64,000 nucleotides of DNA. Origin: Acetobacter estunensis. Lineage in GTDB: Bacteria; Pseudomonadota; Alphaproteobacteria; Acetobacterales; Acetobacteraceae. Both the position numbers and the translations under genes were made by a program. Below are positions 46,059-55,693 of this stretch, in pieces. Position 1 is the first letter of the stretch. The number at the start of each line of letters is the position of its first letter. Below the pieces are notes generated by a model that saw nothing but the letters and a program-made list of their open reading frames with translations, searched no databases and had not been told where the DNA came from. Location of the stretch: the NCBI RefSeq assembly GCF_011516945.1, contig NZ_WOTH01000006.1:1-64000 (forward strand), written 5' to 3'.

Positions 46059-46730
46059 ATGCACAGGAGTTTTCCGGTTTTGTCTCTGTCCCCGTTCATT
46101 TCCCGCTCTGCCGTCCTGCCATCCGCCGCGGTATCGCGTGTTGCCTGTGCCATCATGGGAATGCTCGGACTGGTGACATTCACGCTGCCACCCGCGCAGG
46201 CCGCGACAGCGACCACACATCATCGCACCACGCATCGGCATGCGGCGGCGACGGCTTCGGCGTCCGGTAATCCGGTGATTCTGACCGCCCAACCGGGCAC
46301 GGAACTCGACAAGCAGGCGCGTCTGCTCAATGCCGAGGATATTGCAACGTCGCGTCGTCATAAGGAGGAGCCGCTGGTCCTGATCGGCTCGGCTGCTCTT
46401 TCCACGCGCAAAGGGGAATCCGCTGCCCTGTTTGTGGAATTGCAGTCGGCAGCACTATGCGGTTCGGCCGGTTGTTCAGCCGATGTCTACCTTCGCCAGA
46501 AGGGAGAGTGGGTGAAGATCCTTGATTCCGTGAGTGGCGAGATTTCCGTGCTGCCCACCAGTCATCGGGGCATGCATGACCTGATGATCGATGGCACGGA
46601 CAAATGGGTCTGGGACGGCTCAACCTATCAAGACACGATTGGGGCCGCGCCGATTGGTAATCTCCGCGGAGAGATTGAGCAGTTTCAGGAGCAGAAGACG
46701 GCTCATAAAAGTTCGACCAAAGGTCACTGA
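46059..46730 (+). CDS. Secreted protein of unknown function
   Basis: About 223 aa from the ATG at 46059; an in-frame TTG at 46080 with AGGAG about 10 bases before it may be the true start (216 aa). A signal peptide ends near LPPAQAA. A His/Thr/Ala-rich linker follows, then a compact domain with two close cysteines (ALCGSAGCSADVYL) and the motif GMHDLMIDGTDKWVWDGSTY. Likely periplasmic. No family recognised. Confidence 0.65.
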   Translation: MHRSFPVLSLSPFISRSAVLPSAAVSRVACAIMGMLGLVTFTLPPAQAATATTHHRTTHRHAAATASASGNPVILTAQPGTELDKQARLLNAEDIATSRRHKEEPLVLIGSAALSTRKGESAALFVELQSAALCGSAGCSADVYLRQKGEWVKILDSVSGEISVLPTSHRGMHDLMIDGTDKWVWDGSTYQDTIGAAPIGNLRGEIEQFQEQKTAHKSSTKGH

Positions 46731-46746
46731 GCGGCAGCGGCGTTCG

Positions 46747-47703
46747 TCAGGGATACATGGCCTGCCGCATCGCCTCGATGCGGCGGTTCATTGAGCGCTT
46801 GGTGATGGCCGCTCCGGCCTGAAGTTCGAAGGCGTGAAACGCGCCGGGGAAGACGTCCAGTTCCACCGGAACACGCGCCCGGATCAGCCGCAGCGCGTAA
46901 TCGAGGTCTTCATCGAGGAACAGATCGAGCGTGCCCACGCCGATATAGGCAGGCGGAAGATCGGCCAGGCTGTTGGCGCGTGAAGGAGCGGCAAAAGGCG
47001 AGAGAGCCGTGCCTCCCGGCTCCTGCCCAAGATAACAGCGCCACCCGAAATGGTTTTTCTCCCGTGTCCAGAGAAACTCGCCGGTCACGGGATTTGGGGA
47101 GGTGGCTGTGACCGTGCGGTCGTCCAGCATGGGGTATTGCAGGTTCTGGAATGCCAGTGTTGGGCCGCCGCGCTGACGGACCAGAAGGGTCAGCCCCGCC
47201 GCCAATCCACCGCCAGCACTTTCCCCGGCCACGCCAATGCGGGCGGGATCGATGCCAAGCGTCTCGGCGTTGTCCGCAGTCCATTTCAGGGCGGCATAGC
47301 AGTCATCCAGCGGCGCGGGAAAAGCGGCTTCAGGGGCGAGCCGGTAATCGACCGAGATCACCACGCAATCGAGTTCGTGTGCCCAGCGACGCAGCAAAGG
47401 CAACATGGCCTCCGGTGTGCCCATGACAAAACCGCCGCCGTGAATGTGAAGGATGGCCGGTCGTGGAGAAGGCGCGGGGGCGCTGGGGCGAGACACCAGC
47501 ACGCGCACATCCGGGTCATCGGCCAGTCCCGGAGCCTGCTGCACTTCGGTCGTGACGGAAAGGGTGTCCCGTTGCATGGGCGGCGGAACCCGGCGGGCAC
47601 GCGCGGCCTCGAGCGTGTCGTCGTTCAGGATTTCCGGCGGGTCGAGCCGGTCCAGCAGCGGCAGGAGGTCTGGGTCCACGAGAGAGCGTGTGCCGGTGGT
47701 CAT
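46747..47703 (-). CDS. Alpha/beta hydrolase (HSL-type esterase)
   Basis: A 318-aa esterase. The oxyanion-hole motif HGGGFVMG and the nucleophile elbow GESAGG are typical of the hormone-sensitive lipase family; the acid/His pair lies in the VGTLDLFLDED and FPGAFHAF segments. No signal peptide. It likely cleaves short acyl esters; physiological substrate unknown. Confidence 0.88.
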   Translation of the reverse strand: MTTGTRSLVDPDLLPLLDRLDPPEILNDDTLEAARARRVPPPMQRDTLSVTTEVQQAPGLADDPDVRVLVSRPSAPAPSPRPAILHIHGGGFVMGTPEAMLPLLRRWAHELDCVVISVDYRLAPEAAFPAPLDDCYAALKWTADNAETLGIDPARIGVAGESAGGGLAAGLTLLVRQRGGPTLAFQNLQYPMLDDRTVTATSPNPVTGEFLWTREKNHFGWRCYLGQEPGGTALSPFAAPSRANSLADLPPAYIGVGTLDLFLDEDLDYALRLIRARVPVELDVFPGAFHAFELQAGAAITKRSMNRRIEAMRQAMYP

Positions 47704-47735
47704 GGAAATCCTCCTGCCATGCTGTTGCGTGCGCG

Positions 47736-48998
47736 TTAGTCCTTCACACGTTCGATGTTCGCGCCACAGGCCGCAAGCTTCTTTTCGACCGCTTCATAAC
47801 CACGGTCGAGGTGATAGACGCGGCTGAGGATCGTCTCACCCCGGGCGGCAAGGCCCGCGAGGATGAGCGAGAAGGAGGCGCGCAGATCGGTCGCCATGAC
47901 GGGGGCGCCGGACAGAGTGTGCACACCACGGATGATCGCCGACGAGCCATGGACGTTGATGCGCGCGCCCATGCGGTTGAGTTCCGGCACATGCATGAAG
48001 CGGTTCTCGAAGATCGTCTCGGTGATCATCGACGCGCCTTCGGCCACGGCTAGAAGCGCCATGAACTGTGCCTGCATGTCGGTTGGGAAACCCGGATACG
48101 GCTCGGTCATGATGTCGATGCCGCGCAGCGCGCCCGTGCGGCGCACACGCATGCCGTAGGATTCCTGCGTGACTTCCACGCCGGTTTCCTCCAGCGCGCG
48201 CACCACGGCGCCCAGATCGTCCACGCGCCCGCCGAGGAGTTTCAGGTCGCCCCCCGTGATACCGGCGGCGCAGGCATAGGTGCCGCATTCGATACGGTCT
48301 GGCATGATGCGGTGTTCTGCACCGTGCAGCGCTTCCACGCCATCGATGACGAGGGTGCCGGTGCCCGAGCCTGTAATGCGCGCGCCCATGCTGTTGAGAC
48401 ACGCCACCAGATCACCGATTTCCGGTTCGCGGGCCGCGTTGACGATCTCGGTGCGCCCCTTGGCCAATGTCGCGGCCATGAGTAGATTTTCAGTGGCGCC
48501 TACGGACGCGAAAGGCAGGACAATGCGGTCGCCTATCAGCCCCTTGGGGGCTGTAGCGTTGATGTAGCCGCCTTCCAGTCGAATTTTTGCTCCCAGAGCT
48601 TCCAGTCCCTTGAGGTGCATGTCCACCGGGCGCGTGCCGATGGCGCAGCCTCCGGGCAGCGAGACGCGAGCTTCTCCGCATCGGGCGAGCAGGGGGCCGA
48701 GGACGAGGATGGACGCGCGCATCTTGGAGACGATGTCGTAGGGCGCCTCCGTACTGGTGATGGAGCCGCCAATGGCATAGGCGCTGCCGTCGCCGTTGAG
48801 GTCTTCCACATTCACGCCGAGCTTGAGGAGCAGGGCGCGCATTGTGACAATGTCAGCAATGCGTGGGACGTTGGTCAGGATCAGGCGGTCATTGGTGAGC
48901 AGGCCCGCCACCATGAGCTTCAGGCCCGCGTTCTTCGCGCCGCCAATGGTGATCTCGCCGTGAAGGGGCTTTCCACCCCGGATGATGAAACGGTCCAT
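47736..48998 (-). CDS. murA: UDP-N-acetylglucosamine 1-carboxyvinyltransferase MurA
   Basis: A 420-aa enzyme of the first committed step of peptidoglycan synthesis (UDP-GlcNAc + PEP). The catalytic cysteine is C118 in SLPGGCAIG, so fosfomycin sensitivity is expected. [12 protein letters not shown] at the start and the C-terminal [10 protein letters not shown] are also family blocks. It is 3 bases downstream of dcd. Confidence 0.95.
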   Translation of the reverse strand: MDRFIIRGGKPLHGEITIGGAKNAGLKLMVAGLLTNDRLILTNVPRIADIVTMRALLLKLGVNVEDLNGDGSAYAIGGSITSTEAPYDIVSKMRASILVLGPLLARCGEARVSLPGGCAIGTRPVDMHLKGLEALGAKIRLEGGYINATAPKGLIGDRIVLPFASVGATENLLMAATLAKGRTEIVNAAREPEIGDLVACLNSMGARITGSGTGTLVIDGVEALHGAEHRIMPDRIECGTYACAAGITGGDLKLLGGRVDDLGAVVRALEETGVEVTQESYGMRVRRTGALRGIDIMTEPYPGFPTDMQAQFMALLAVAEGASMITETIFENRFMHVPELNRMGARINVHGSSAIIRGVHTLSGAPVMATDLRASFSLILAGLAARGETILSRVYHLDRGYEAVEKKLAACGANIERVKD

Positions 48999-49001
48999 GC
49001 G

Positions 49002-49556
49002 TCAGAGCCTCGGTGTCGTCACGCCGTGCTGGCGCATATATTTGCCCGCGCGGTCGGCGTAGCTGGTTTCGCAGGGCGATGCGCCCTGAAAGAAGAGGAA
49101 CTGACAGATACCTTCATTTGCGTAAATGCGCGCGGGCAAAGGAGTGGTGTTGCTGATCTCGATCGTCACCTGTCCCTCCCATTCCGGCTCCAGCGGCGTC
49201 ACGTTCACGATGATGCCGCAGCGGGCATAGGTGGACTTGCCAAGGCAGACGACCAGCGTATCGCGCGGAATGCGGAAATATTCGATGGTGTGTGCCAGCA
49301 CGAAGCTGTTGGGTGGAATGACGCAGACATCGCCCTTGCGCGACACGAAGCTGTCGGGACTGAAGCATTTGGGGTCCACGATCGCGCCGTTGACGTCAGT
49401 GAAGATGCGGAAATCATCCGCCACACGGGCGTCGTAGCCATAAGAAGACAGGCCGTAGGAGATCACGCCGTCGCGCTTCTGGCACTCCACGAACGGTTCG
49501 ATCATGCCGTCTTTGAGAGCTCTCTCACGGATCCATGTGTCAGGCATGATGGGCAT
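49002..49556 (-). CDS. dcd: dCTP deaminase Dcd
   Basis: A 184-aa trimeric enzyme that deaminates dCTP to dUTP. Diagnostic segments are [40 protein letters not shown] and [17 protein letters not shown] (containing the catalytic Glu). Length normal. The start overlaps the stop of the small upstream gene (TGATG). Confidence 0.95.
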   Translation of the reverse strand: MPIMPDTWIRERALKDGMIEPFVECQKRDGVISYGLSSYGYDARVADDFRIFTDVNGAIVDPKCFSPDSFVSRKGDVCVIPPNSFVLAHTIEYFRIPRDTLVVCLGKSTYARCGIIVNVTPLEPEWEGQVTIEISNTTPLPARIYANEGICQFLFFQGASPCETSYADRAGKYMRQHGVTTPRL

Positions 49557-49768
49557 CAGGGTGTCTCCGGGGCGTGAGAGGCTGGCGTGGGGGAAGGTGC
49601 TGTGTCGGCTTGACGTGCGCGGGCCTGTTCCTTGCGGCGCTTCAGATTGGCGCGCAGAGCGGCGGCCTCATCCGCTCGTCTCTGTTGCAGCGCGGCTTCG
49701 GCCGCGGGCGTCAGGGAAGGCGAATGGGTGCGGTCTTGGGCTGTGCGGTCGTCACCGGCGGGCGGCAT
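49556..49768 (-). CDS. Small conserved Ala/Arg-rich protein
   Basis: A 70-aa protein: [20 protein letters not shown] and [18 protein letters not shown] form a charged helix seen in many short alphaproteobacterial proteins of the type LSPAA..R...AALR.NL.RRK.QAR.R. GGAATCTGGA precedes the ATG. It overlaps dcd by 1 base (TGATG), so it is probably translated. Function unknown. Confidence 0.65.
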   Translation of the reverse strand: MPPAGDDRTAQDRTHSPSLTPAAEAALQQRRADEAAALRANLKRRKEQARARQADTAPSPTPASHAPETP

Positions 49769-49979
49769 TCCAGATTCCCGTGTGAGAGGGCGGCGTTGGG
49801 AGAGCCGCTCCGAAACGTGTCATCAGTGGAGGCGGTTCTTATAACACCCGCGGCAGGACTGCCAGCATGCTCGGCGCAATTGCTTCCTGAGCGCGCGGCC
49901 AGAAGGGTGTCAGACGTGAAACTCTGAACAGATACATGCGTTTGGACTGCGTATCGAGTTTGTAAAAGGTAAAAGTGAC

Positions 49980-50180
49980 ATGGAGAACGGTTCAGGTATG
50001 CGTGGCATTAAACGGGTTGCAGGAGCGATGCTGGCGTCCGCCATGATGCTGGGTCTGACGGGCTGCAACACTGTTGCCGGAGCCGGACGGGATGTGAGTT
50101 CCGTCGGCCATAACGTGTCGCGTGGCGCAACGGCGACGCAGCAGGGTATTTCGAATGCCACAGGGAGTTCGACGCACTGA
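49980..50180 (+). CDS. Entericidin-like small lipoprotein
   Basis: A 66-aa protein (60 aa if it starts at the ATG at 49998). A lipobox LTGC is followed by NTVAGAGRDVSSVGHNVS, the entericidin EcnA/EcnB signature. Such lipoproteins belong to toxin-antidote type stress pairs in enterics; only one member is seen here. Confidence 0.85.
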   Translation: MENGSGMRGIKRVAGAMLASAMMLGLTGCNTVAGAGRDVSSVGHNVSRGATATQQGISNATGSSTH

Positions 50181-50245
50181 GAGGCTTAACGCTTCCGCTC
50201 CGTCATTTTTTGAATGAAGGAATGGACGGTGTGGGAGAAGGTGGA

Positions 50246-50623
50246 ATGCGTGGGTGGATCAAGAACTTGACGCCAGCTGTGGCGGTCTTGGGAGGCTTCT
50301 TTGTCCAGACGACCTCCGCACGGGCGGCTCCGCCGTTTTCGGTGCACACTGTTGCCGCTCAGGATGCAGAGGAAGCGGAAGTCGATCGTCTGAATGCCGC
50401 CCAGATCGGCACCGCCTATAAGGGGCCGGTGTATTATCCGGGGCAGCCCGTTCCGCCGGCTCATCCCGTGCAACTGCAAAATCAGGGGGAGGCGGCTTCG
50501 GTCGTCAGTGCGCCTGCGCAGTCACCCGCAGCTGCTCCGAAACCGGTCGGCGGCGGCAATTCCTATCACGGGGCGTTGTATTATCCTTCTCAGGCTTATC
50601 CTGCCCTCCCTTCCGCCCGGTAA
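50246..50623 (+). CDS. Secreted protein with a tyrosine-rich internal repeat
   Basis: A 125-aa protein. GGGAGAAGGTGGA precedes the ATG at 50246. Signal peptide residues 1-24 (LTPAVAVLGGFFVQTTSARA). The mature part holds two related units, YKGPVYYPGQPVPPAHP and YHGALYYPSQAYPALP, separated by an Ala/Gln/Pro linker. It is probably periplasmic or surface located. Function unknown. Confidence 0.7.
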   Translation: MRGWIKNLTPAVAVLGGFFVQTTSARAAPPFSVHTVAAQDAEEAEVDRLNAAQIGTAYKGPVYYPGQPVPPAHPVQLQNQGEAASVVSAPAQSPAAAPKPVGGGNSYHGALYYPSQAYPALPSAR

Positions 50624-50912
50624 GCCATCGGATATGCAGTGAATGCCATTTTTGCGGGGCGTCGGTGCTGTCTGTTTTGTCGCATGGGAGTGACGTTCGG
50701 CCATTGGGGAGGTGAGGAGAGCGGTCACCCATTTCTGACTTTTGAAAATGGCATGAAAGCGCGGTTTTCCAGCTTTCCGGGCTGGTTTCCCAAAGGGGGA
50801 AATGCCACAAGACTGCCTGAATGAATCCATATCTTCAGAATGATATGCTCAAAAGCGGGCGTTGCGGTTTCGTAATGGCGAATCGCGGTGGGAGACGGAA
50901 AGGGACGACCGA

Positions 50913-53513
50913 ATGGAAGTGACGGGTCTGGCAGCAGTACTGCTTGCGACAGCGCTGCTGCTGGTGATCGTCAGCGCCGTCCAGCCGGTGGCCCGTCGGC
51001 TGGAGGTCTCGGAAACGGTCCTTCTGGCGCTTGTCGGCATCGTGATTGGCGGCGGCGCGGATCTTGTCATCCGCAGCACCTACACGGATCGGCTGGCCGG
51101 TGTGGCTGGCAGTGCAATCAACGGCGTGGCGGAAACGCTGCTCGATTTTCCTGTCAGCAGTGAAGTCTTCCTGTTGGTGTTCCTGCCTGTCCTTGTCTTT
51201 CAAGGAGCGCTGGTCATTGACGTGCGCCGTCTGGCGGATGAGGCGGCAACCGTGCTTCTGCTGGCGGTCGTGGCGGTCATTGTCTCGACTGCCACCATCG
51301 GGCTGGCGCTGCTGCCCTTTGCCCAGATGCCGCTGATCGTGTGTCTGCTTCTCGGCTCCATCGTGGCGACCACCGATCCATCCGCCGTGGCGGGCATCTT
51401 CCGCGATATCGGGGCGTCAGCCCGTCTGACCCGTCTGGTGGAGGGCGAGGCCCTCCTGAACGACGCCGCCGCCATTTCCATTTTCGCGGTGCTGCTGGAT
51501 GCGGTGACATCGCACCAGACCATCCATGTCGGCAGCGTGGCGTTGTCCTTCGTCATTTCCTTTGTGGGTGCGATTCTGGTGGGCATCGCAGGCGCGCGGC
51601 TGATGCTCTACATGATCGCCGTGCTGGGAAATGCTCCAGCTGCCGAAACCACGCTGACAGTGGCGCTGCCCTATATTGTGTACATCCTCTGTGATGAGGT
51701 GATCGGCATTTCCGGTGTCGTGGCGACAGCGGCGGCCGGTCTGACGCTGTCTCTCTATGGCCCCTCCACGTTTCGGCCGCAGACATGGCGCTTCCTCAAT
51801 GAACTGTGGCAGCAACTGGTGTTCTGGGCCGGGTCGCTGGTGTTCGTACTGGCGTCGATGCTGATTCCGCGTTTGCTGGTGGGCATGACGCGCTGGGACA
51901 TTGTGCTGATCCTGATCGCCAGCGTGGCCGGGCTTGTGGCGCGTGGCATGGTCGTGTTCGGCCTGTTGCCCGTCCTCGCTATGACACGGCTCGCGCCTCC
52001 CGTGCCCACGCCCTTCAAGGTGACAATGGTGTGGGGTGGTTTGCGTGGTGCGATCACCCTCGCTTTGGCTCTGGCCGTGACAGAGAACCAGCACGTTTCC
52101 ACCCCGGTCGCGCACTTCATCGGCATCATCGCGACGGGCTTTGTGCTCATCACGCTGCTGGTCAACGGCACGACGCTGCGCTCGGTGGTTCTGTTTTTCC
52201 GCCTCGATCAGCTCTCGCCCATGGATCAGGCCCAGCGTCATCAGATTCTCAGTATCGCGCTTGAGAAGGTGGCGGGAAAGGCGAAGGAAGCGGGTGAGGA
52301 ACTCGGCTTTTCGGCGGATGCGACGCGCTCGGTGGTGGATGCGCTGGAAGTGCGCAGTCATGAGGAGCAGTCGGTCAACACCTTCGACACCGATCTGGGG
52401 GACCGCCAGCGCATCACGCTTGCACTCATCACGATTGCCAATCAGGAGCGCTCGATCCTGCTGGATCTGTTCCGGATTCAGGGACTGTCGCGCGCGGTGA
52501 TGGAAAACCTTCTGCGCACGGCGGATGCGATGGTGGACGGCGCGCGGTTGGAAGGGCGGTTCGGTTACACGAAGGCTTTGCGTCGCCGCCTTCAGCCCTC
52601 CCTGAAGTTCCGTATCGCGCAGGAAATCCACAATCGCTTCCATTACGACCGTCCGCTGATGAGTTGCATGGCGGAGCGGTTCGAAATGCTGATGGTGGCG
52701 CATCTCGTGTCCATCTCGCTCAACCGCTTTTTGCAGGAACGGATGGAGCCGATGCTCGGTTCCCGCGTGAGTGAGATCGTGGTCGAGATTCTGGCCCGGC
52801 AGCGCAAGATGCTCAATGAGGCGCTGTCCACCCTGCGTCTGCATTATCCGGGCTATGCCGAAGCCCTTGAGAACCGGATTTTCCGCCAGATCGTGTTGCG
52901 GCTGGAGAATCAGGAGTTCGACACGTTGCACTCGGAATCTCTCATCAGCGATGAGCTATTCCGGGAACTGCATCGCGATGTGGAGCGTCGTCGTCAGCGG
53001 CTGGATCGACCAATGACGTTCAATCTGCGCAACAATGTCGAAGCGCGCCTTCGCCACGCGGCGGTTTTTGAAGGGTTGCCGACAGCGGCGCTGCACGATC
53101 TCGCGATGACCACCTCATTGCGTTTCCCTTCGCCGGGGCAGGTCATTCTCAAACGCGGGCACAAGGTTCATTCGGTCTTTTTCGTGAGCGCCGGTCTGGC
53201 GGAGATGCATCTGCCCGAACAGGACATCCGCTATGGGGCGGGCGATCTGATCGGCGCGACCGAGGCAATGGAAAATCGTCCCATGCCGGGGAGCGTGCGT
53301 GCTCTACGTTTCAGCCATATGCTGGTGATCTCGGCGGCGCGCTTTGCCCGATTGATCGAGGACTATCCGGTTGTCCGCGCAAACCTGCAGAAGCTGCGGT
53401 TTCAGGCGGAGGAAAAGGAACCCGATCCGGAGAATATGGACGGGATCAATGAGGAGTCTGCTGATGCCTCCATCATGCTCGACAGCAACCTGTCACAGGT
53501 TGGAAGGGAGTAA
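50913..53513 (+). CDS. NhaP-type sodium/proton antiporter fused to a cNMP-binding-like domain
   Basis: An 866-aa protein. Residues about 5-420 form a CPA1/NhaP exchanger with 12-13 membrane segments (ATTDPSAVAGIFRDIGA and EGEALLNDAAAISI are the ion-binding TM5/TM6 motifs; WGGLRGAITLALAL is also conserved). A helical cytosolic region follows (about 430-700), then residues about 709-830 look like a cyclic-nucleotide-binding (cNMP) beta-roll: AAVFEGLPTAALHDLA, FPSPGQVILKRGHKVHSVFF and GDLIGATEAM. The classical phosphate-binding cassette Arg is not evident. The layout parallels plant SOS1 and sperm NHE. ATG 50913 has AGGGA upstream. Confidence 0.88.
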   Translation: MEVTGLAAVLLATALLLVIVSAVQPVARRLEVSETVLLALVGIVIGGGADLVIRSTYTDRLAGVAGSAINGVAETLLDFPVSSEVFLLVFLPVLVFQGALVIDVRRLADEAATVLLLAVVAVIVSTATIGLALLPFAQMPLIVCLLLGSIVATTDPSAVAGIFRDIGASARLTRLVEGEALLNDAAAISIFAVLLDAVTSHQTIHVGSVALSFVISFVGAILVGIAGARLMLYMIAVLGNAPAAETTLTVALPYIVYILCDEVIGISGVVATAAAGLTLSLYGPSTFRPQTWRFLNELWQQLVFWAGSLVFVLASMLIPRLLVGMTRWDIVLILIASVAGLVARGMVVFGLLPVLAMTRLAPPVPTPFKVTMVWGGLRGAITLALALAVTENQHVSTPVAHFIGIIATGFVLITLLVNGTTLRSVVLFFRLDQLSPMDQAQRHQILSIALEKVAGKAKEAGEELGFSADATRSVVDALEVRSHEEQSVNTFDTDLGDRQRITLALITIANQERSILLDLFRIQGLSRAVMENLLRTADAMVDGARLEGRFGYTKALRRRLQPSLKFRIAQEIHNRFHYDRPLMSCMAERFEMLMVAHLVSISLNRFLQERMEPMLGSRVSEIVVEILARQRKMLNEALSTLRLHYPGYAEALENRIFRQIVLRLENQEFDTLHSESLISDELFRELHRDVERRRQRLDRPMTFNLRNNVEARLRHAAVFEGLPTAALHDLAMTTSLRFPSPGQVILKRGHKVHSVFFVSAGLAEMHLPEQDIRYGAGDLIGATEAMENRPMPGSVRALRFSHMLVISAARFARLIEDYPVVRANLQKLRFQAEEKEPDPENMDGINEESADASIMLDSNLSQVGRE

Positions 53514-53842
53514 GCTCCCTGTGTGGTGAGGGATGGGGTGCGTCGTTTAGGTGGAAATGCCGCGTCACTGGATTTCAGATTTTCTGAAAATTTGTGAGCA
53601 GAGGGAAGATAATGCGTCTTCCCTCATGTCCATGTGCCGATGAGAGACAAGAGGCTGCGGGGGAAGTGGGCGGCGTGTTTCCACCTCGCAGATGGGTAAC
53701 GTGCCACGAATTTGCGGTTGGTCGGAACGTGTGACTGGTAGGCACATGTCCCACCGAATCACGCGAATTGTCTCAGGTAAAAAGGATCAAATTACCTGTG
53801 GCGCTCTCCACAAGGGAAAGCGCCACAGATTTCGTGTCCGGT
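53514..53842. other. 329-base intergenic region between convergent genes
   Basis: No conserved ORF is present. It contains the terminator at 53796-53828 serving the permease gene and AT-rich stretches near 53570 (CAGATTTTCTGAAAATTTG, itself an imperfect dyad). I see no tRNA or riboswitch. Confidence 0.5.
53796..53828 (-). terminator. Hairpin after the NCS1 permease gene
   Basis: CTGTGGCGCT (53796-53805) pairs with AGCGCCACAG (53819-53828) over a 13-base loop. On the minus strand it is followed by GGTAATTTGATCCTTTTT, weakly T-rich. Probable terminator. Confidence 0.6.
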
Positions 53843-55480
53843 TTACCCGACAGGTAGAGCCATCTCTTCGGGAAGAGCCTCGTGTAAGGGCAGAGTGCGC
53901 AGGTCGGCCTCACTTTGGACGATGGCAGCTTTCTCGGCTTGCAGATCGATGGAGCGGCTCATCAGCGCATAGGCGGCTCCCGCCACGATCAGCCCGACCA
54001 GCCAGCCGATATCCACACCCCCAAGGGCTTTGGCGATCGGACCTGTGTAAAGACCGGGCAGCACAAAGAACGGCACAGTGGCGAGAAAGCCGAGCACATA
54101 GGCTGCAATCCCGCGCCACTCCCAGTTTCCATAAATGCCACCGGGAATGAACAGGTTGGTGATGGCGTAATGCCCGCGACGGACGAGAAAGTAATCCACG
54201 AGATTCACGGCGGTCCACGGTACCAGCAGGTAGAGCATGATGGTGAGGGTGGCAAAGAGAAGATCGATGGCATTGTCCGGGCAAAGCAGCGAAATCCACG
54301 TCCATGCCACGGCAAGGATGACAAGAGTGACGATGCGCGCGCTGCGTGTGGGGCGCAGCGGGAAAAAGGCATCCACGCCCGTCAACACGGTCAGCATGCA
54401 GCTATAGGCGTTCAGGCCCATCGTCGCGATCATCGCACTGATGGAGCCGAGCGCCATCAGGGCGCCAAAACCGGGCAGGATGGCGTTTCCGGCATCATGC
54501 AGGGCCACCAGACCGTCAGACGCGCCCATGCGGGTGGCCAGCCATGCGCCAAGGATGATGAGCCAGATGGCGGAGCTGGAAGCGCCGAACATCACCGCCA
54601 TAATGATGGAGGCAGGTCGTGTGTTACGAGGGAGATAACGCGAATAGTCCGAAACATAGGGCGCGTAAGTGATGTTGTAGCTTGCACTGGCGGCGATCTG
54701 GCCCACGAACGCCACCCATGAAAATCCGCCCAGAGTGGGTGTCGTGCCGCCTGCGTGGCCGGTGAGAATGGCGATGGTGAGAATGGTGTAGAGCGGCAGG
54801 CAGGCGATGAAGCAGAGCTTGAAGATCCGGTGCAGCCAGTCATGACCGTAAATGGCGAGGAGCGTGGCGGTCACGGTCAGGACGAGACCCACGACGGTTG
54901 CGTTCCATCCGAAAATGCCGTGCAGCCCGCCTGAGACGAGCACGACATCCACCACATTGAATCCAAGGAACGTGACGAGTGTGCCCAAAAGCACCAGCGT
55001 CACGCCACGATAGCCGAACTGGGCGCGGGACTGGATCATCTGGGGCAGACCGAGTTCCGCGCCCTGCGAGGCATGGAACGCCATGAACAGCGTGCCGAAC
55101 AAAATGCCGATGACCGCCGCCAGTGCGGTGTAGCCCAGTGACAGGCCCATGCTGGGACCGACAAAACCGATGGCAATGGTGAAGAACTGGAAGTTGCCGA
55201 GAAACCAGAAGGGCCCCTGATCGGCGACACGACCATGCCGCTCGCTTTCAGGGACATAATCGATGGAGCGGGCTTCGATGCTACTCAGCCCGAGGGAGGC
55301 GCTGCGGTCACGCTCTGCGCTGGCGGTGGTCATACTAAGGGTCTCCGCGGTTGGCGCGTCATGAAAAAGGAACGGATCACCCGTATTGGGTGACGACGGA
55401 TCGACCCGGATCGATGTTTCGGGGCGTGCGGCGGTGCCCAAGCTGCGCTGTGTCATATGAAAGGCGAGAGGGCGGCCCAT
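53843..55480 (-). CDS. NCS1-family permease (cytosine/purine/allantoin type)
   Basis: A 545-aa inner-membrane transporter with 12 hydrophobic segments. NCS1 signatures are RSIDYVPESERHG before TM1, then FWFLGNFQFFTIAIGFVGPS (TM1), SRAQFGYRGV, ASASYNITYAPYVSDYSRYL and LVDYFLVRRGHY. Members carry purines, cytosine, allantoin, hydantoins or thiamine. Its place next to a LysR gene and a ureohydrolase/urease block points to import of a nitrogen compound. ATG 55480 has GGAAG upstream; starts at 55498 and 55333 are alternatives. Confidence 0.85.
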   Translation of the reverse strand: MGRPLAFHMTQRSLGTAARPETSIRVDPSSPNTGDPFLFHDAPTAETLSMTTASAERDRSASLGLSSIEARSIDYVPESERHGRVADQGPFWFLGNFQFFTIAIGFVGPSMGLSLGYTALAAVIGILFGTLFMAFHASQGAELGLPQMIQSRAQFGYRGVTLVLLGTLVTFLGFNVVDVVLVSGGLHGIFGWNATVVGLVLTVTATLLAIYGHDWLHRIFKLCFIACLPLYTILTIAILTGHAGGTTPTLGGFSWVAFVGQIAASASYNITYAPYVSDYSRYLPRNTRPASIIMAVMFGASSSAIWLIILGAWLATRMGASDGLVALHDAGNAILPGFGALMALGSISAMIATMGLNAYSCMLTVLTGVDAFFPLRPTRSARIVTLVILAVAWTWISLLCPDNAIDLLFATLTIMLYLLVPWTAVNLVDYFLVRRGHYAITNLFIPGGIYGNWEWRGIAAYVLGFLATVPFFVLPGLYTGPIAKALGGVDIGWLVGLIVAGAAYALMSRSIDLQAEKAAIVQSEADLRTLPLHEALPEEMALPVG

Positions 55481-55537
55481 GGTCATCTTCCGTGTCATGA
55501 CATGTCCGTGGAGAAAGCATCATGATGCCTCACCATA

Positions 55538-55551
55538 TTGCGATGTCGCAA
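55538..55551. promoter_or_regulatory. Dyad TTGCGA-TG-TCGCAA upstream of the permease
   Basis: A perfect 6-bp inverted repeat with a 2-base centre, 58 bases before the permease start. It is a candidate binding site for a regulator of the permease, possibly the divergent LysR protein. Confidence 0.45.
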
Positions 55552-55632
55552 CGACAAATCGGGCAGACTGGCGCTGATGTGTCATAATCCGAGAACGTGT
55601 TCCTTGTGTCGTGCGACGGTAGGGGCTTCGCG

Positions 55633-55660
55633 TTGACAGGAAGAATGTCGAATCTATGAT
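55633..55660 (+). promoter_or_regulatory. Sigma-70-like promoter of the lysR gene
   Basis: TTGACA (55633-55638), a 16-base spacer and TATGAT (55655-55660), near-consensus, 34 bases before the lysR ATG. Confidence 0.65.
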
Positions 55661-55666
55661 CCTTGC

Positions 55667-55678
55667 ATTGATCTCAAT
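55667..55678. promoter_or_regulatory. Dyad ATTGA-TC-TCAAT at the lysR start
   Basis: A perfect 5-bp inverted repeat at the expected transcript start of lysR, 16 bases before its ATG. LysR proteins often bind such sites to repress themselves; this is inference. Confidence 0.4.
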
Positions 55679-55693
55679 CGATGTTGAAGGCCA

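Noticed and set aside
50624-50912. Short frames (61-102 codons) in the 289-base gap before the NhaP gene
   Set aside because: No ribosome site, signal or conserved pattern, and they overlap each other on both strands.
51417-52931. 504-codon antisense frame over the NhaP gene
   Set aside because: Same cause; composition typical of shadow frames.
53761-53842. Glycine or guanidine riboswitch near the permease 3' end
   Set aside because: The stem fits a terminator after a convergent gene and no riboswitch core blocks are present; no guanidine-riboswitch ACGR loops were seen.
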